Below the pieces are notes generated by a model. It was not told the origin of the DNA, did no database searches, and saw nothing but the letters and a program-made list of their open reading frames with translations. A program made the position numbers and the translations under genes. From Sparassis latifolia (lineage: Eukaryota > Basidiomycota > Agaricomycetes > Polyporales > Sparassidaceae): a stretch of DNA of 64,000 nt. Location: assembly GCA_018466975.1 (NCBI GenBank), contig CM031553.1:372001-436000 (forward strand). Reading direction: 5' to 3'. This document shows, in pieces, positions 1-11,443 of the stretch (its first letter is position 1; each line of letters opens with the position of its first letter).

Positions 1-1489
1 GTTGTGCACTGCCAGGTCCACGAGAAGTGTGCCTTGATGATTGATGGCACTGGCATGCATGGGAACAATCAGTTCACATGTGGGCATGGCGTTACCATCT
101 CCGATAGGTACTCACGTTGGTTCAAGCCTCCCAGAATTGCCCCCTTGATCTCCTCGAAGTGGTGCGGGAGCATTTGGGAGTCGAGTATCGTGTTTGTGGT
201 CACGTCAAAGTCCTCGGCGCTAGCAGACAGACGGATTGAGCAGGACAGCATGAAATGAGAGAGGTGGAACATGCTCACTCCAGGCGCATGCGCTGAGCTT
301 GAACCATCAGCGCCTTGTAGAAGTCGGTGGTGCGCGACGTCATTGCAGGCCGTGTTTGCTCGAGGGACGGGTCGTCGTCAACTTGCCGGCGTCGAACGCG
401 CCCGAGCATTGTCATGATCTTCTTCAGGGATGACTGTTTGCGATGCAGTGAGTGACACACCCCGGTGTGCGCATGCTGCACATACCGAGGAAAGACGCTG
501 GTCACCCGCGCGCTCTTGACTGCGGGTGGAGAGCAATTTGCGGGTCGCTGCGTACTTGAGGTATTCGATGAGGTGTTGTGCGTCAATTACGGCATCGGGG
601 ACGGTCCCCGCTGCGAGCGCCTGGACGGCCCAACGCTGAACAAGGATTTGTTAGTCCAAGGCACCGAAATGTTCGGAATGGTACCTGCCTTCCATAGACG
701 GAGAACGCTGTTCTCAGTCTGCTTCCCACTCTTGCGCCGCGAGTCGAGAATGAAGGCATCGACCTGCTCGTGTGAAAATTGTCAGCAAAACCGCAACCGC
801 AACCGAGGAAAGTTGCGAGTGCCGCACCCAAACTCTCGATGCTGCGGCGGGACCGTCGCAAGACCCTGCAGACGATCTGCGTGGTTAGACTGTGCGTTGT
901 CAGCCGCAAAACCGATGGCAGCGACGTACCCACTTGGTCGACGTCCATCGGCTGTTGATGGTGGCCGCTGGCGGCCTCGTCGTCATCTTTTGCTGCTGCT
1001 GTTCCTCCATCACCTTCTTCTTTTTCATCGTCTCCGTCTTCATCGTCGTCAGTACCGTCGTCTTCTTCTCCACCATATCCGCGGCCAAAGGAAGCGAGGA
1101 GTGCGCCGCAATCACGGTTCACGCGGTCGAAGTCGATTGGCGCTGTCATGGCCGTTCACGCGTCGAAGTCGAGACTGCTGTGAATTCTGAGTGGTAGGTC
1201 AGTCTGATTGAAAGTTCTGCGTGTAACGCAGAAGGACGTACCTCGCGTTGGCGGTCCTCGTGTCAGCGTGAGGTGTGCGAGGGCGTTTGATGTCGTCTTC
1301 CTCCAGACGCGCCACGAGGTCCGCTTTTTTGCCTTTGATGGACAGGGATCGCTCGCGGAGTTCGTCCTTCAGCCGGAGGACAGTAAGCCCAGCACTGGAT
1401 ATTTCGTACGATAGTCAGCTGAAGGTAGTATGTATGGGAACGACAGAATAAACTCACTAGTCTCCGGATGATTGTGCATGCGGTGCACT
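1..1489 (-). pseudogene. Inverted duplicate of the 5' part of the SAP/Crypton gene
   Basis: This arm is the reverse complement of 2248 to about 3755: left position p matches right position 3737-p from p=1489 down to about p=60. I see only a few differences over about 1.49 kb. They are one G/T change near 1150, one C/G change near 980, a small cluster near 100, and about 24 bp missing near position 58. Reading leftward, it carries the same start codon (ATG at 1480-1482), the SAP exon, the acidic exon (583-1149) and the following exons. The window edge cuts it, so I cannot tell whether the copy continues. It appears to hold only the 5' part of the gene and would lack the catalytic exons unless these lie further left. 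Confidence 0.85.
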
Positions 1490-2000
1490 GAGACCTACGG
1501 GGAGCGCGAGTGTGAGCAAGCCTAAAAATACTTCCCTGGGGCCCAGTGAGACTCGGTGCGGACATACCACTCCGACGGGCGCGTTTACTGCCCTTCACCG
1601 TCCGCGTCGGGCCGATCTGGCTGGGTGACTGGCCTTGGGGGAGCGTGGTACGAAGCACCGGATCGATATTAGTGTCCAAATTGTCTTGCATAGCATTCAT
1701 ATTTCGTACGATAGTCAGCTGAAGGTAGTATGTATGGGAACGACAGAATAAACTCACTAGTCTCCGGATGATTGTGCATGCGGTGCACTGAGACCTACGG
1801 GGAGCGCGAGTGTGAGCAAGCCTAAAAATACTTCCCTGGGGCCCAGTGAGACTCGGTGCGGACATACCACTCCGACGGGCGCGTTTACTGCCCTTCACCG
1901 TCCGCGTCGGGCCGATCTGGCTGGGTGACTGGCCTTGGGGGAGCGTGGTACGAAGCACCGGATCGATATTAGTGTCCAAATTGTCTTGCATAGCATTCAT
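1401..2000 (+). repeat. Perfect 2 x 300-bp tandem duplication
   Basis: Bases 1401-1700 and 1701-2000 are identical as far as I can read. Each unit holds about 89 bp of the left gene arm plus about 211 bp of the MITE. The junction has only about 2 bp of microhomology (AT). The unit is either a very recent tandem duplication or an assembly error. Confidence 0.9.
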
Positions 2001-2247
2001 TAGATAATTGGATTTAAGCTACCATGAAAAAGAGGAGGAGAGAAGGAGAGCGAGAAAGAATGAGGCGCCAACTCAGGCGTGTCGTGAACAGGGCGCGTGC
2101 CGCGAGCGCGCTCCTTCCTAGAAAGGAAATCTCCGGTGTTTTCTGGGGAATAAGCCAAGTCACGATGCGGCTGTGATTCGCCCGCAAATTCACACACTCC
2201 AACCCGTGATTTACCCTCAAACTGTTTGCCTGGGATTTGTAGGTCTC
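1490..2247 (+). mobile_element. MITE-like element with internal 300-bp duplication, at palindrome centre
   Basis: The element starts with GAGACCTAC at 1490 and ends with GTAGGTCTC at 2239-2247, a perfect 9-bp terminal inverted repeat. A second copy with the same ends stands alone at 7446-7909 (464 bp) in the same orientation. Without the 300-bp duplication this copy would be about 458 bp. It has no coding capacity that I recognise. The flanking bases (gcact on the left, agtgc on the right) are themselves inverted because the duplicated gene arms begin exactly at the TIRs, so no target-site duplication can be read. The superfamily is unknown. Confidence 0.7.
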
Positions 2248-3755
2248 AGTGCACCGCATGCACAATCATCCGGAGACTAGTGAGTTTATTCTGTCGTTCC
2301 CATACATACTACCTTCAGCTGACTATCGTACGAAATATCCAGTGCTGGGCTTACTGTCCTCCGGCTGAAGGACGAACTCCGCGAGCGATCCCTGTCCATC
2401 AAAGGCAAAAAAGCGGACCTCGTGGCGCGTCTGGAGGAAGACGACATCAAACGCCCTCGCACACCTCACGCTGACACGAGGACCGCCAACGCGAGGTACG
2501 TCCTTCTGCGTTACACGCAGAACTTTCAATCAGACTGACCTACCACTCAGAATTCACAGCAGTCTCGACTTCGACGCGGGAACGGCCATGACAGCGCCAA
2601 TCGACTTCGACCGCGTGAACCGTGATTGCGGCGCACTCCTCGCTTCCTTTGGCCGCGGATATGGTGGAGAAGAAGACGACGGTACTGACGACGATGAAGA
2701 CGGAGACGATGAAAAAGAAGAAGGTGATGGAGGAACAGCAGCAGCAAAAGATGACGAGGAGGCCGCCAGCGGCCACCATCAACAGCCGATGGACGTCGAC
2801 CAAGTGGGTACGTCGCTGCCATCGGTTTTGCGGCTGACAACGCACAGTCTAACCACGCAGATCGTCTGCAGGGTCTTGCGACGGTCCCGCCGCAGCATCG
2901 AGAGTTTGGGTGCGGCACTCGCAACTTTCCTCGGTTGCGGTTGCGGTTTTGCTGACAATTTTCACACGAGCAGGTCGATGCCTTCATTCTCGACTCGCGG
3001 CGCAAGAGTGGGAAGCAGACTGAGAACAGCGTTCTCCGTCTATGGAAGGCAGGTACCATTCCGAACATTTCGGTGCCTTGGACTAACAAATCCTTGTTCA
3101 GCGTTGGGCCGTCCAGGCGCTCGCAGCGGGGACCGTCCCCGATGCCGTAATTGACGCACAACACCTCATCGAATACCTCAAGTACGCAGCGACCCGCAAA
3201 TTGCTCTCCACCCGCAGTCAAGAGCGCGCGGGTGACCAGCGTCTTTCCTCGGTATGTGCAGCATGCGCACACCGGGGTGTGTCACTCACTGCATCGCAAA
3301 CAGTCATCCCTGAAGAAGATCATGACAATGCTCGGGCGCGTTCGACGCCGGCAAGTTGACGACGACCCGTCCCTCGAGCAAACACGGCCTGCAATGACGT
3401 CGCGCACCACCGACTTCTACAAGGCGCTGATGGTTCAAGCTCAGCGCATGCGCCTGGAGTGAGCATGTTCCACCTCTCTCATTTCATGCTGTCCTGCTCA
3501 ATCCGTCTGTCTGCTAGCGCCGAGGACTTTGACGTGACCACAAACACGATACTCGACTCCCAAATGCTCCCGCACCACTTCGAGGAGATCAAGGGGGCAA
3601 TTCTGGGAGGCTTGAACCAACGTGAGTACCTATCCTCAATGGTAACGCCATGCCCACATGTGAACTGATTGTTCCCATGCATGCCATCAAGGCATCGTGG
3701 ACCTGGCAGTGCCATCAATCATCAAGGCACACTTCTCGTGGACCTGGCAGTGCAC
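2248..3755 (+). repeat. Right arm of the 1.5-kb inverted repeat
   Basis: This is the inverted partner of 1-1489. It contains the promoter-proximal exons of the Crypton-type gene. Near 3683-3706 it carries an extra segment of about 24 bp that partly repeats a neighbouring phrase (atcaaggca...gtggacctggcagtg) and is absent from the left arm. Because only this arm leads into the recombinase exons, I take it as the original and the left arm as the copy. Confidence 0.85.
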
Positions 3756-6402
3756 AACGCTCAACGCTCAACGCGGCGACGAGCTCCTCAACCTCATTCT
3801 CTGCTGCATCCAACCGCATCAGATCTGCATCTCGGATTACACCACGGCAGACGGACGGCGAAGCGGACATGGCGGTATGTTTTCGGAGTCCTCTCGCTCT
3901 ACCATGAAACCAAAGTGGCCAAACCGGAGTGAGTCCTTCTGTACCACTGCGAGCTGCGGGTGGAAGCTGACACTACTCGTTCCTACGTCAGCAACAAGAG
4001 CCGGACTACAATTTTGTGCTGCCTCACCGCGACCCGCTTCGCTGCTCGGTGGGAGCACTGGCGCTCCTCCTCCACTTTGCATTTGATAAGGAAAAGCTTG
4101 TGGACCGCATCGAGGGTGGGATTGGTCTCGGCGGCGGCGTGGCGCAAGGTGAGGATGGTCGTGCATCCGCATAGTATAGCCCGTGGACTTCAGTCTGTTG
4201 GTTACCGCTCACAGGTAAAGCTCGTGTACGGTCGGTCGGTCGGGAAAGCATGCAGTTCGGATGCGATGCGCAAGATGTACCACACCTTCCTCGACCCGAC
4301 CTCCATCAAGTCCACGAAGAAGCTGCATCTCGCTCGGCGAGCACTTCCCGGTGTCATGGAAGACATGGGGCAAGTGGATTTTGCGGTCGACCCTGACATC
4401 GACCCACTGAAGAGCAATTTCACAGTGTCAACATGGATGAGATCGACGGCATCGGACACTGGACCGGCAACACCAGACGGGAGATATATGCATCGAAGAT
4501 CCCGAAGTCAGTACGTCCTGTTGCCTTGCTTCTGTCTGATGCACCCGGCGCCGACACCAAATTGACTCAATTTGCAGGCTGTCACGGCACTCGCCGGATT
4601 CTACGTCGGAGAACAGTACAGTGTCCCTTGGGCGTCCGCCGATGTGCCTCAAGAGCTGCAGCTGCAGCTGTTTCCATTTGTCGAGGATGCTCTTGTGCGC
4701 CTGAATTCCCACAGCACCATCAACCATGGAACGATGAACTTCCTGGAGCTGCTGCAGCAGCTCCGGCCCTTCTTCTGGCGGGTGAGTACCCTCCCACACA
4801 AGTGTCGGCTTGTTCCTGGTCATCCCATTGACGTGCGTGGGTGGGAACAGGTAGTCGGATCCATCCATGAGGTCTTCCCAGACTGCGCCATCTTCAAGCG
4901 TCTGGAGGTCTTGCAGACGGAAGAGGCGCGACTGTTCCTGTCGCACTGGCCAGCCGTTCGTCGCATGAAGGAGGCAGAATCTCAGCAGGCCTGCAACACT
5001 GCCGCTACATTCTCGGAGAGCGCTACGCAGAGCGCGTTCATGACCATATCAATGGGATCACAGAACCTCGAGTCCGCCCTGCGCCAGCAGTCCCAGCAGC
5101 TCAATGTGATCACGCGGCGGACCGAGCAGTTTTCCCCCTCGAAGCAGCCATTGCAGCCTGGGCCGCGGCGTGATTGCTCGCCGTCGCCGCGCACCCGCAC
5201 CAGCATCAGCACCAGCAATGCACTGGGCGCACTGCATCGGTGCCACTGTGGCCACTCCTGTCCACCACCGTGCATGCCAGTGGCTGCGCCGCTGCTTGTG
5301 CCGCTGCCTTTCATGAGCAGTGCTTCCGGGCCCACTCCTGTGAGCTCTGTGCCACGACACAACCGACAATGAGGCGGCACCTGTCCCGCCTGGAATCGCC
5401 AAATGCAGGCACGGTTCAGGTGCCGTCAGAAGCAGCCGGCAGCGACTCGTCTCTCACCGATGCCCGCAGTGCCCGCACCATCTGAGGGCCGCCTGGTCCT
5501 AATGCGAGGCAGAGCACCCTCACTCTGAAGTCGGACGGGCTCCTCTGCAACTGCACCCCAACGACCCTCACCCCCTTGTGCCTCGTTGTCATTGCCGACA
5601 ACGCCATACGCCTACAGCGTGTTGCCGCTGGCGCGGGCGCTGCGCCTGCACGCACGACCTTCGACCCCATCCTCCCGGAGGCCGCGCATTCTGTAGCGCG
5701 AATGCCGGGCCAGCATTCAGCTATCCCGCATTCACGAGCCTCAATTGCTCGTGGACTGCGATCTTCCGCATGATACGACGGCCGGAGCTTGTCTGGCGTG
5801 TATGGGCACCGGGCAGCCTTGCCGAGTACAGCACCATCATGGCGCTGTGGCAGGCATGGGCCGACGGTGAGCTTGTCATCGGTGTTGGACGGAAGCCGCC
5901 GCTTCGCGAGGTCGACAAGCAGTGGGGAGCTCAGAAGAACAAGTCCACCCGCGAGGGTCGGCAGCAGGGCTGGAGGCCTCACAACAACGACACGGTGAGT
6001 TTCTCTCGACGCTCGGACTCGCCAAGGCGTGCCAATGCATGTGACGGGGCTTGTCCGCATGATGGTACTGACGTGCGGGGCACATCTGTTCGACAGGCGC
6101 GCCAGCGATGGGCGCAGTTCTCGTTCTTCGTGACGCGCATCGAGGGCCTGATGGACGAGGGCAAGACGTCCTCCGAGGCTGTCGATGACTACGAAGCACG
6201 CCGCGGCGACTTGTCGCTCAGCCAGTTCCGGCGAGAGCTGCAGACCAAGCGCAAGAAGAAGGTCCCCGAGCCCAGGGAGGAGCCTGAGTGCACCGAGCCC
6301 CACCTCATCTCCGTCAACGGCAGCCAGGCCGTCACCGCGGGCTTGACGCCAATGTCCGCCGCGACTGATGGAGGTGTGCCGACGGCGTCATCGCACATCT
6401 GA
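2258..6402 (+). CDS. Crypton-type transposon protein: SAP + tyrosine recombinase + GCR1_C-like domain (multi-exon)
   Basis: Predicted DNA-transposon recombinase. I start at ATG 2258, only 10 bp after the MITE terminus. Removing a 50-bp intron gives a SAP DNA-binding motif (AGLTVLRLKDEL, then KGKKADLVARLEED, about 2330-2450). An acidic exon follows (2588-2780). Later exons contain RGDELL (about 3776), YNFVLPHRDPLRCSVGALA (about 4008-4064), KLHLARR (about 4320-4340), and IGHW followed by REIYAS (about 4450-4490). These fit the tyrosine-recombinase set R, HxxR, H/W and Y in an Ndc10/Crypton-type fold. The last exons (5765-6270), with TIMALWQAWADGEL and WGAQKNKSTREGRQQGW, resemble the GCR1_C DNA-binding domain common in Cryptons. 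Small introns separate the exons. One, 3049 to about 3101, appears to be GC-AG. I saw no unavoidable frameshift, so the gene may be intact. Exon borders are approximate. Confidence 0.75.
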
Positions 6403-7445
6403 CAGTGCCGGCGGGAGGCGGAGGCGGCGGTGGTGGTGGTGGCGGCAGGCCCGACTGATGGCATTGGGACGGTCGGTCGGTCAGCGTGCGCGGCGCGTTG
6501 CTCACGGTGAGTATGTTCGGAATGTTCGGAACCTCTTATACATACGTAGTTCTCGTATATAGTGTATAGTAGATCCTCCACCCCAGAGACAGGGAGGAGC
6601 TCTAGTTACTGCTGCTGCTTACTGTACACACCTGGTGCCGCGGTACTCACTCATAATCATACTGTAAATCATACTGTAAATATATTGTGTACTCTACTAT
6701 CTACCTTTTTAGTCGTGCTCGCTACCTAGTTGCGCCCGTCGCGCCGTACTATATGCCTCGTCGCGCGGGTGCGCTGCGCCCATGTTCATTAATATACATG
6801 CCTCGCGTCCCCAAACTCTCCGCTCCGACTCGTGAGCCGAGCGTGAGCCCGCCCGAGCACCTTCGCCGCGATCGCGATCGTTGTCGTTGTGGATCGTTGT
6901 CGTTGTCGTTGTCATCACGTCCGTCGTCGTCGTCGAACTCTCCACTCTCCGCTCCGACTCGTGAGCCTCGCACGTCAAACGCCTTCACCGCAATCCGCCG
7001 CAATCCGCCTTCACCGCAATCCGCCGCAATCCGCCTTCACCGCAATCGGTCTGCGAGCGGGAGAGAATGGAGGACGGGACGACGATGGGCGTCCATCGTC
7101 GTCGTCGTCGTCATCGTCCGGCGCGGAGGAGGAGGGGCGGCAGGAGGAGCGCCAGGCCCGAGCGCCGAGCGCGTGCAGGCAAGGCAGGGGCAGGAGGCAA
7201 AGTCTGCGGGCGCGCGGGCAAAGTGTTGGCGCCGCCCGCCAAAAATCGTGATTTATTTCGTGATTCGGGGCCCCGGATTCGTGATTCGCCCGAGACTTTG
7301 CCTGGCGAAACCGTGAACCGCCACCGGGGAGGGGCGCCAATAACGTGAATCGAGCGTGAACGCGGGCAAAGTGTTTGGCGCGGGGCAGCGTGAATCCGGC
7401 CGGATGCGGCTGTGATTTCGAACTCCGGCTCACGACACTTTGCCT
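6403..7445 (+). repeat. 3' flank of the Crypton-type gene with short repeats
   Basis: No gene is recognised. The phrase ctctccgctccgactcgtga occurs twice (about 6816 and 6944). A unit of about 26 bp, ccttcaccgcaatccgc, occurs about three times at 6980-7050. Runs of tcg/gtc trinucleotides occur at 6880-6935 and 7085-7115. From 7240 to 7445 the motif cgtgat/cgtgaa recurs every 10-40 bp, and caaagtgt or actttgcc occurs several times. The open frames across this GC-rich stretch are products of the repeats. Confidence 0.6.
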
Positions 7446-7909
7446 GAGACCTACGGGGAGCGCGAGTGTGAGCAAGCCTAAAAATACTTCCCTGGGGCCC
7501 AGTGAGACTCGGTGCGGACATACCACTCCGACGGGCGCGTTTACTGCCCTTCACCGTCCGCGTCGGGCCGATCTGGCTGGGTGACTGGCCTTGGGGGAGC
7601 GTGGTACGAAGCACCGGATCGATATTAGTGTCCAAATTGTCTTGCATAGCATTCATTAGATAATTGGATTTAAGCTACCATGAAAAAGAGGAGGAGAGAA
7701 GGAGAGACGAGAAAGAATGAGGCGGCCAACTCAGACGTGTCGTGAACAGGGGCGCGTGCCGACGCGAGCGCGCTCCTTCCTAGAAAGGAAATCTCCGGTG
7801 TTTTCTGGGGAATAAGCCAAGTCACGATGCGGCTGTGATTCGCCCGCAAATTCACACACTCCAACCCGTGATTTACCCTCAAACTGTTTGCCTGGGATTT
7901 GTAGGTCTC
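7446..7909 (+). mobile_element. Second copy of the GAGACCTAC MITE-like element (464 bp)
   Basis: It begins GAGACCTAC (7446) and ends GTAGGTCTC (7901-7909). It is nearly identical to 1490-2247 after removing the duplication, with scattered single-base indels (for example near 7705 and 7760). It is in the same orientation, so the two copies are direct repeats bracketing the Crypton-type gene. It also lies about 450 bp upstream of ERG27. No clear target-site duplication is visible (cct / tgt). Confidence 0.75.
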
Positions 7910-8363
7910 TGTACTTAAAGTTCCCGCACTCCAGGGAACTTTCAATTCTAAGACCCGAAAAAACTGCCAGATATATGGCCAAGATTTAGCGATGGCGTCA
8001 CAGATACTTTCGGCGCGAAGACTCATCAGATCAACCCGCGAGAGCAAGACTCCGTACACTACATATTACATAGGAAAGGATTCTCTGTGTATTATGTAGT
8101 AACTGGTGGCTGCCTACCTTCTCAGCTGGATCACCTGATCATTTCGCTTCGTGAACCCAACGTGAACGCGTGAACGTTGCCACGAGTGGCGAGAACATGA
8201 GCTCCGGCGTGTAGTCTTTGACTCTTTGATACTTTGCTAGCTGGTGGTGTGGCTTGTCGTGGCGGGTTCAACGAGGTGCTCCCATCCACGTCGTGAGTCG
8301 CACGTTGTCGACTCGAGAACCAACAGTAAATTTCGTGAGTCAGTGAATTGGCTCTGCATCATC

Positions 8364-9817
8364 ATGAACGGCAGCGCAGATAAGGACAGAAGACTGATTG
8401 TTATTGTCACTGGAGCGAATGGGTGCGTTTATCGTACTGGGTTTTGCGTTCGCGCTGAAATGTATCCTGCAGAGGTGTGGGCTTTGGGACGTGTCACCGT
8501 CTTCTCGTTCAGCTCTCGCAGGTGCAGCCGCCCGATGCTCTTCCTCGGGTCACCTCGACGGATACCGCATTTGAATTCGCTCATGCTGGGCTTACGATAA
8601 TCATGGCGTGTCGGGATCTCAAACGCGCTGAAGCTGCTCGTGAAAAACTTTACACGCTGATTGATGAGCGCATCATGAGCATGCTCCAAGGGTCGTCAGA
8701 GCATGACTATGCGGTCAAGTTTAGAGAGAATTTGGTGCTCGCAATACACAGATTGGACCTGAGCTCCGTTCAGAGCGTCCTCGACTTCGGGGCGGAGATT
8801 TCACAAGAGTTCGTCACGTTCTCAAGCTATTGTCCGTTATTTACTGACAGAATTATTGGCGCAGGTATCCATACATCTCGCATCTGATATGCAACGCTGG
8901 TCTTGCAACCTATAGTCATGTGGACTTTCTCGTATTTCTCGAGCAGTTTCTCCAGTCGCCGCGGAGGGCGGTGGAGTCTCCACGATGCAATGTGCAGAAA
9001 AGTGGGGTAATGAGCAAGGACGGCCTAGGATTCGTCTGGCAATGTAACATTTTTGGCCATTACGTACTTGTAAGTTGTCTGGTCACTGCTACTTTTCGCT
9101 CAGCTGATGGGCGCGAAAGTTCCGAACCCTCCAACCACTTCTTTCTGCCTCCTCTGAGAGTTCTGGCTTTCACACTCCTGCTAGAGTGCTTTGGATATCT
9201 TCCATTGACGTACTGCCTGCGTATGACACAAAAAGTGACTGGCAGCTGACGAAGACCAAAGACTCGTATCAGGCGTCCAAATTCCAACTCGAATTGATGA
9301 TCCTAGAGCTCTCGCGCCGATCACAACAATGCCAGAACGCAGAGGGTGTTCAGCATCTTCTGCTCCATCCCGGGATTAGCCCAACGAGTATTGCTTCTGA
9401 GATTCTCAAGCCGGAAATCTTGAGATACCTCATGCTCGCAGCCTTCTTCGTTGTATGTGTCCGTATTGGCGACGCTATCATGCGTATAACTCATATATCA
9501 AACAGATTCGGCTACTGGCGGGGTGCCGATACGTCAACTTCTCCGTTTATCACGCGGCGCTTGCTACCGTGCATGTCGCCCTCGCACCTTTGGCCGCGCT
9601 TGTCGGCCCTCCTTCGCGGTCAACTTCTTCGACTATCAGGAAGTTTGGCACTGAGAGTAGCCGATGGGGTGAGGAACGTCTGGGTTGCACTGAAGTCACG
9701 GCTTGGGATGAGCATCCCGACGAGGGCAAGTTGCTCGTTGATAGGTGCGAGGGCCTATATCAGACGTTCTTAAAGGCTGGACCAATATCGAACAATGCTG
9801 TGGACACATCACTATAG
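8364..9817 (+). CDS. ERG27: 3-keto-steroid reductase (sterol C-3 ketoreductase), SDR family
   Basis: NADPH-dependent reduction of the 3-keto group during C-4 demethylation in ergosterol synthesis, at the ER and lipid-particle membrane. The start is ATG 8364. Intron 1 (8423-8472) restores the nucleotide-binding motif TGANGGVGFG. Later exons give DLSSVQSVLDF, the NAG motif (ICNAGLA, about 8890), FGHYVL, a Ser before VLPAYD, and the catalytic YQASK (about 9268). HLLLHPGI follows, and then a membrane-proximal tail whose WDEHPDEGKLL ending is typical of fungal ERG27. At least four introns of about 50 bp are needed. There is no sign of decay. The 500-bp upstream region carries the MITE copy 7446-7909, which might influence its promoter. 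Confidence 0.88.
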
Positions 9818-10166
9818 AACCATCTGGCGGCTGTAATATCTAGCATTTGTAATGCTTAAGCTTGCTGGCTGCCACCTCGGACCGAGAGCTGATATTCTAC
9901 AGTGTATACCCGAGATACCTAAATAAATAAAAATCTTGTCCAGACAAAGCACCTTGAGTGGGTGATCAGAGTTTCGTCCTAAGTTTGAAGTTCGAGGTTG
10001 GGTATCCGGTTCGTTCTCAATGCTGCAGGCTAATGAAAAGCGGATCTCTGAAGTAATGAAGCCGCGCCGCCGCCGACCCGAGCGTTGAGTTCCTTTTTGG
10101 GGGAAAGACAAATAACCCGCTACGGCGTCTATCTTGCGTTCGCCACCACTGTCTTTCAGAACTGCC

Positions 10167-11443
10167 ATGCAGGATATCCCTGTAATCGATATCAGCCCGT
10201 TGTACTCATCACTTTCTTCTGCAGAAGCCTTCGACACCGCTCGCCAAGTGAACGACGCATTTAGCACATAGGGTTTCTTTCAGATTACTGGTCATAAAGT
10301 CGGTGTGGATCTGCAAAAGGACCTGCTCCGCTACACTAGGGAGTTCTTCGACCTTCCCGTGGAACAAAAATTAGATCTGCATGTACAGAAGGGGGGCGTT
10401 GCTTGGCGGGGATATATGCCGCTGGGTGGAGAAGGTACCCACGGTCGTGTGGATCGTAAGGAGGGGATGTATTTTGGTCCAGAGCACCCCGACGATCATC
10501 GCCACACTGGAATGCCTCTTCATGGCAAGAACCAGTTCCCGGACCCCACTATTCCTGCCATGCGTCCTACTATCTTGCAGTACATCGATGAGATAGTTGC
10601 GCTAGGCACGCTCGTCTGCGCGGCGATGTCGATTTCGCTTGGCCTCGATGCACATTGTATTCGTGACAATTACTTGTTGCCAGAGCCCGTTGCACTATTC
10701 CGGGCATTCAAGTACTCTCCTCGCTCTGAGAGCCAGACGAACGGAGAAGTATGGGGCATTGGTGAACATAGTGGTCTGTCTCCAACTTTGTTGCATGTTT
10801 TGCCTTTGCTGAGAACCAACACAGATTTCGGTCTGCTGACCCTCCTCAACCACAACTCTCCCGGTCTGCAGGTTAGTGTCAGGCAACTGTGCAATGTTGG
10901 GTCATCTCAATAACTTCGTTTAGATTCTCTCTCCTAAAAATGAATGGGTAGACGTTCCAGTTCTGGATAACGCCATTGTTTGCAATGGTAGGTGCTGGTA
11001 ATTTTGTCTCATCCCACATATGTCTCATTCTTTGCATCCAGCTGGCGATATGCTGGATATGATCACAGGCGGGCGTTTCAAGAGTACGCGCCACCGTGTT
11101 GTACCGCCTCCTGCGGGAACATATCGCATATCGTTCCCCTTCTTTTTTGACTTTAGCTGGACTGCCAATATGGTTTACCTTCCTCTGGACCATATGGGGC
11201 CGCTATCTGAATTGCAGGAGGCGGAGGCCAAACAGCGCTGGGCTAGCGGAACCTTCAAGTCCGTCAGCGGGCAGTGGTGGCAGTACCTTGCAAAGAAGGT
11301 ATACAATTTCCTGATACGGAGCCATCCGAGACGCTGGCTGATGTCCTCGATAGGTCCAGAAGGTCTTCCCGGAAATGCAACTTCCAGATTGCGAGCAGAA
11401 TGCCGCAGCTTCGAGCAGGTTCTGTATCGCTGTACCGACGTGA
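10167..11443 (+). pseudogene. 2OG-Fe(II) oxygenase, isopenicillin-N-synthase-like, with premature stop
   Basis: A non-haem iron dioxygenase with DIOX_N and 2OG-FeII_Oxy regions; substrate unknown. It starts MQDIPVIDISPLYSS and continues into GFFQITGH, but an in-frame TAG at 10269-10271 lies directly before that conserved stretch. I found no plausible intron that removes it. Downstream it looks intact. An intron from about 10775 to 10825 gives GIGEHSDFGLLTLLNH with the metal-binding HxD. A further intron gives NAGDMLDMITGG. Then come the distal His (TRHRVV) and the 2OG-binding RxS (TYRISFP). The C-terminal exon ends at 11443. So there is one nonsense codon in an otherwise well-preserved gene: a recent pseudogene, a segregating null allele or a base error. 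Confidence 0.7.

Noticed and set aside
465..1190. 241-codon frame in the left arm (mirrored at 2547-3272)
   Set aside because: It is antisense to the acidic exon and its neighbours, and is Arg/His-rich from GAC/GAG repeats read backwards.
10760..10830. Apparent disruption of the HxD motif of the 2OG oxygenase
   Set aside because: An intron beginning GTCTGT rejoins EHS to DFGLL, giving HxD.
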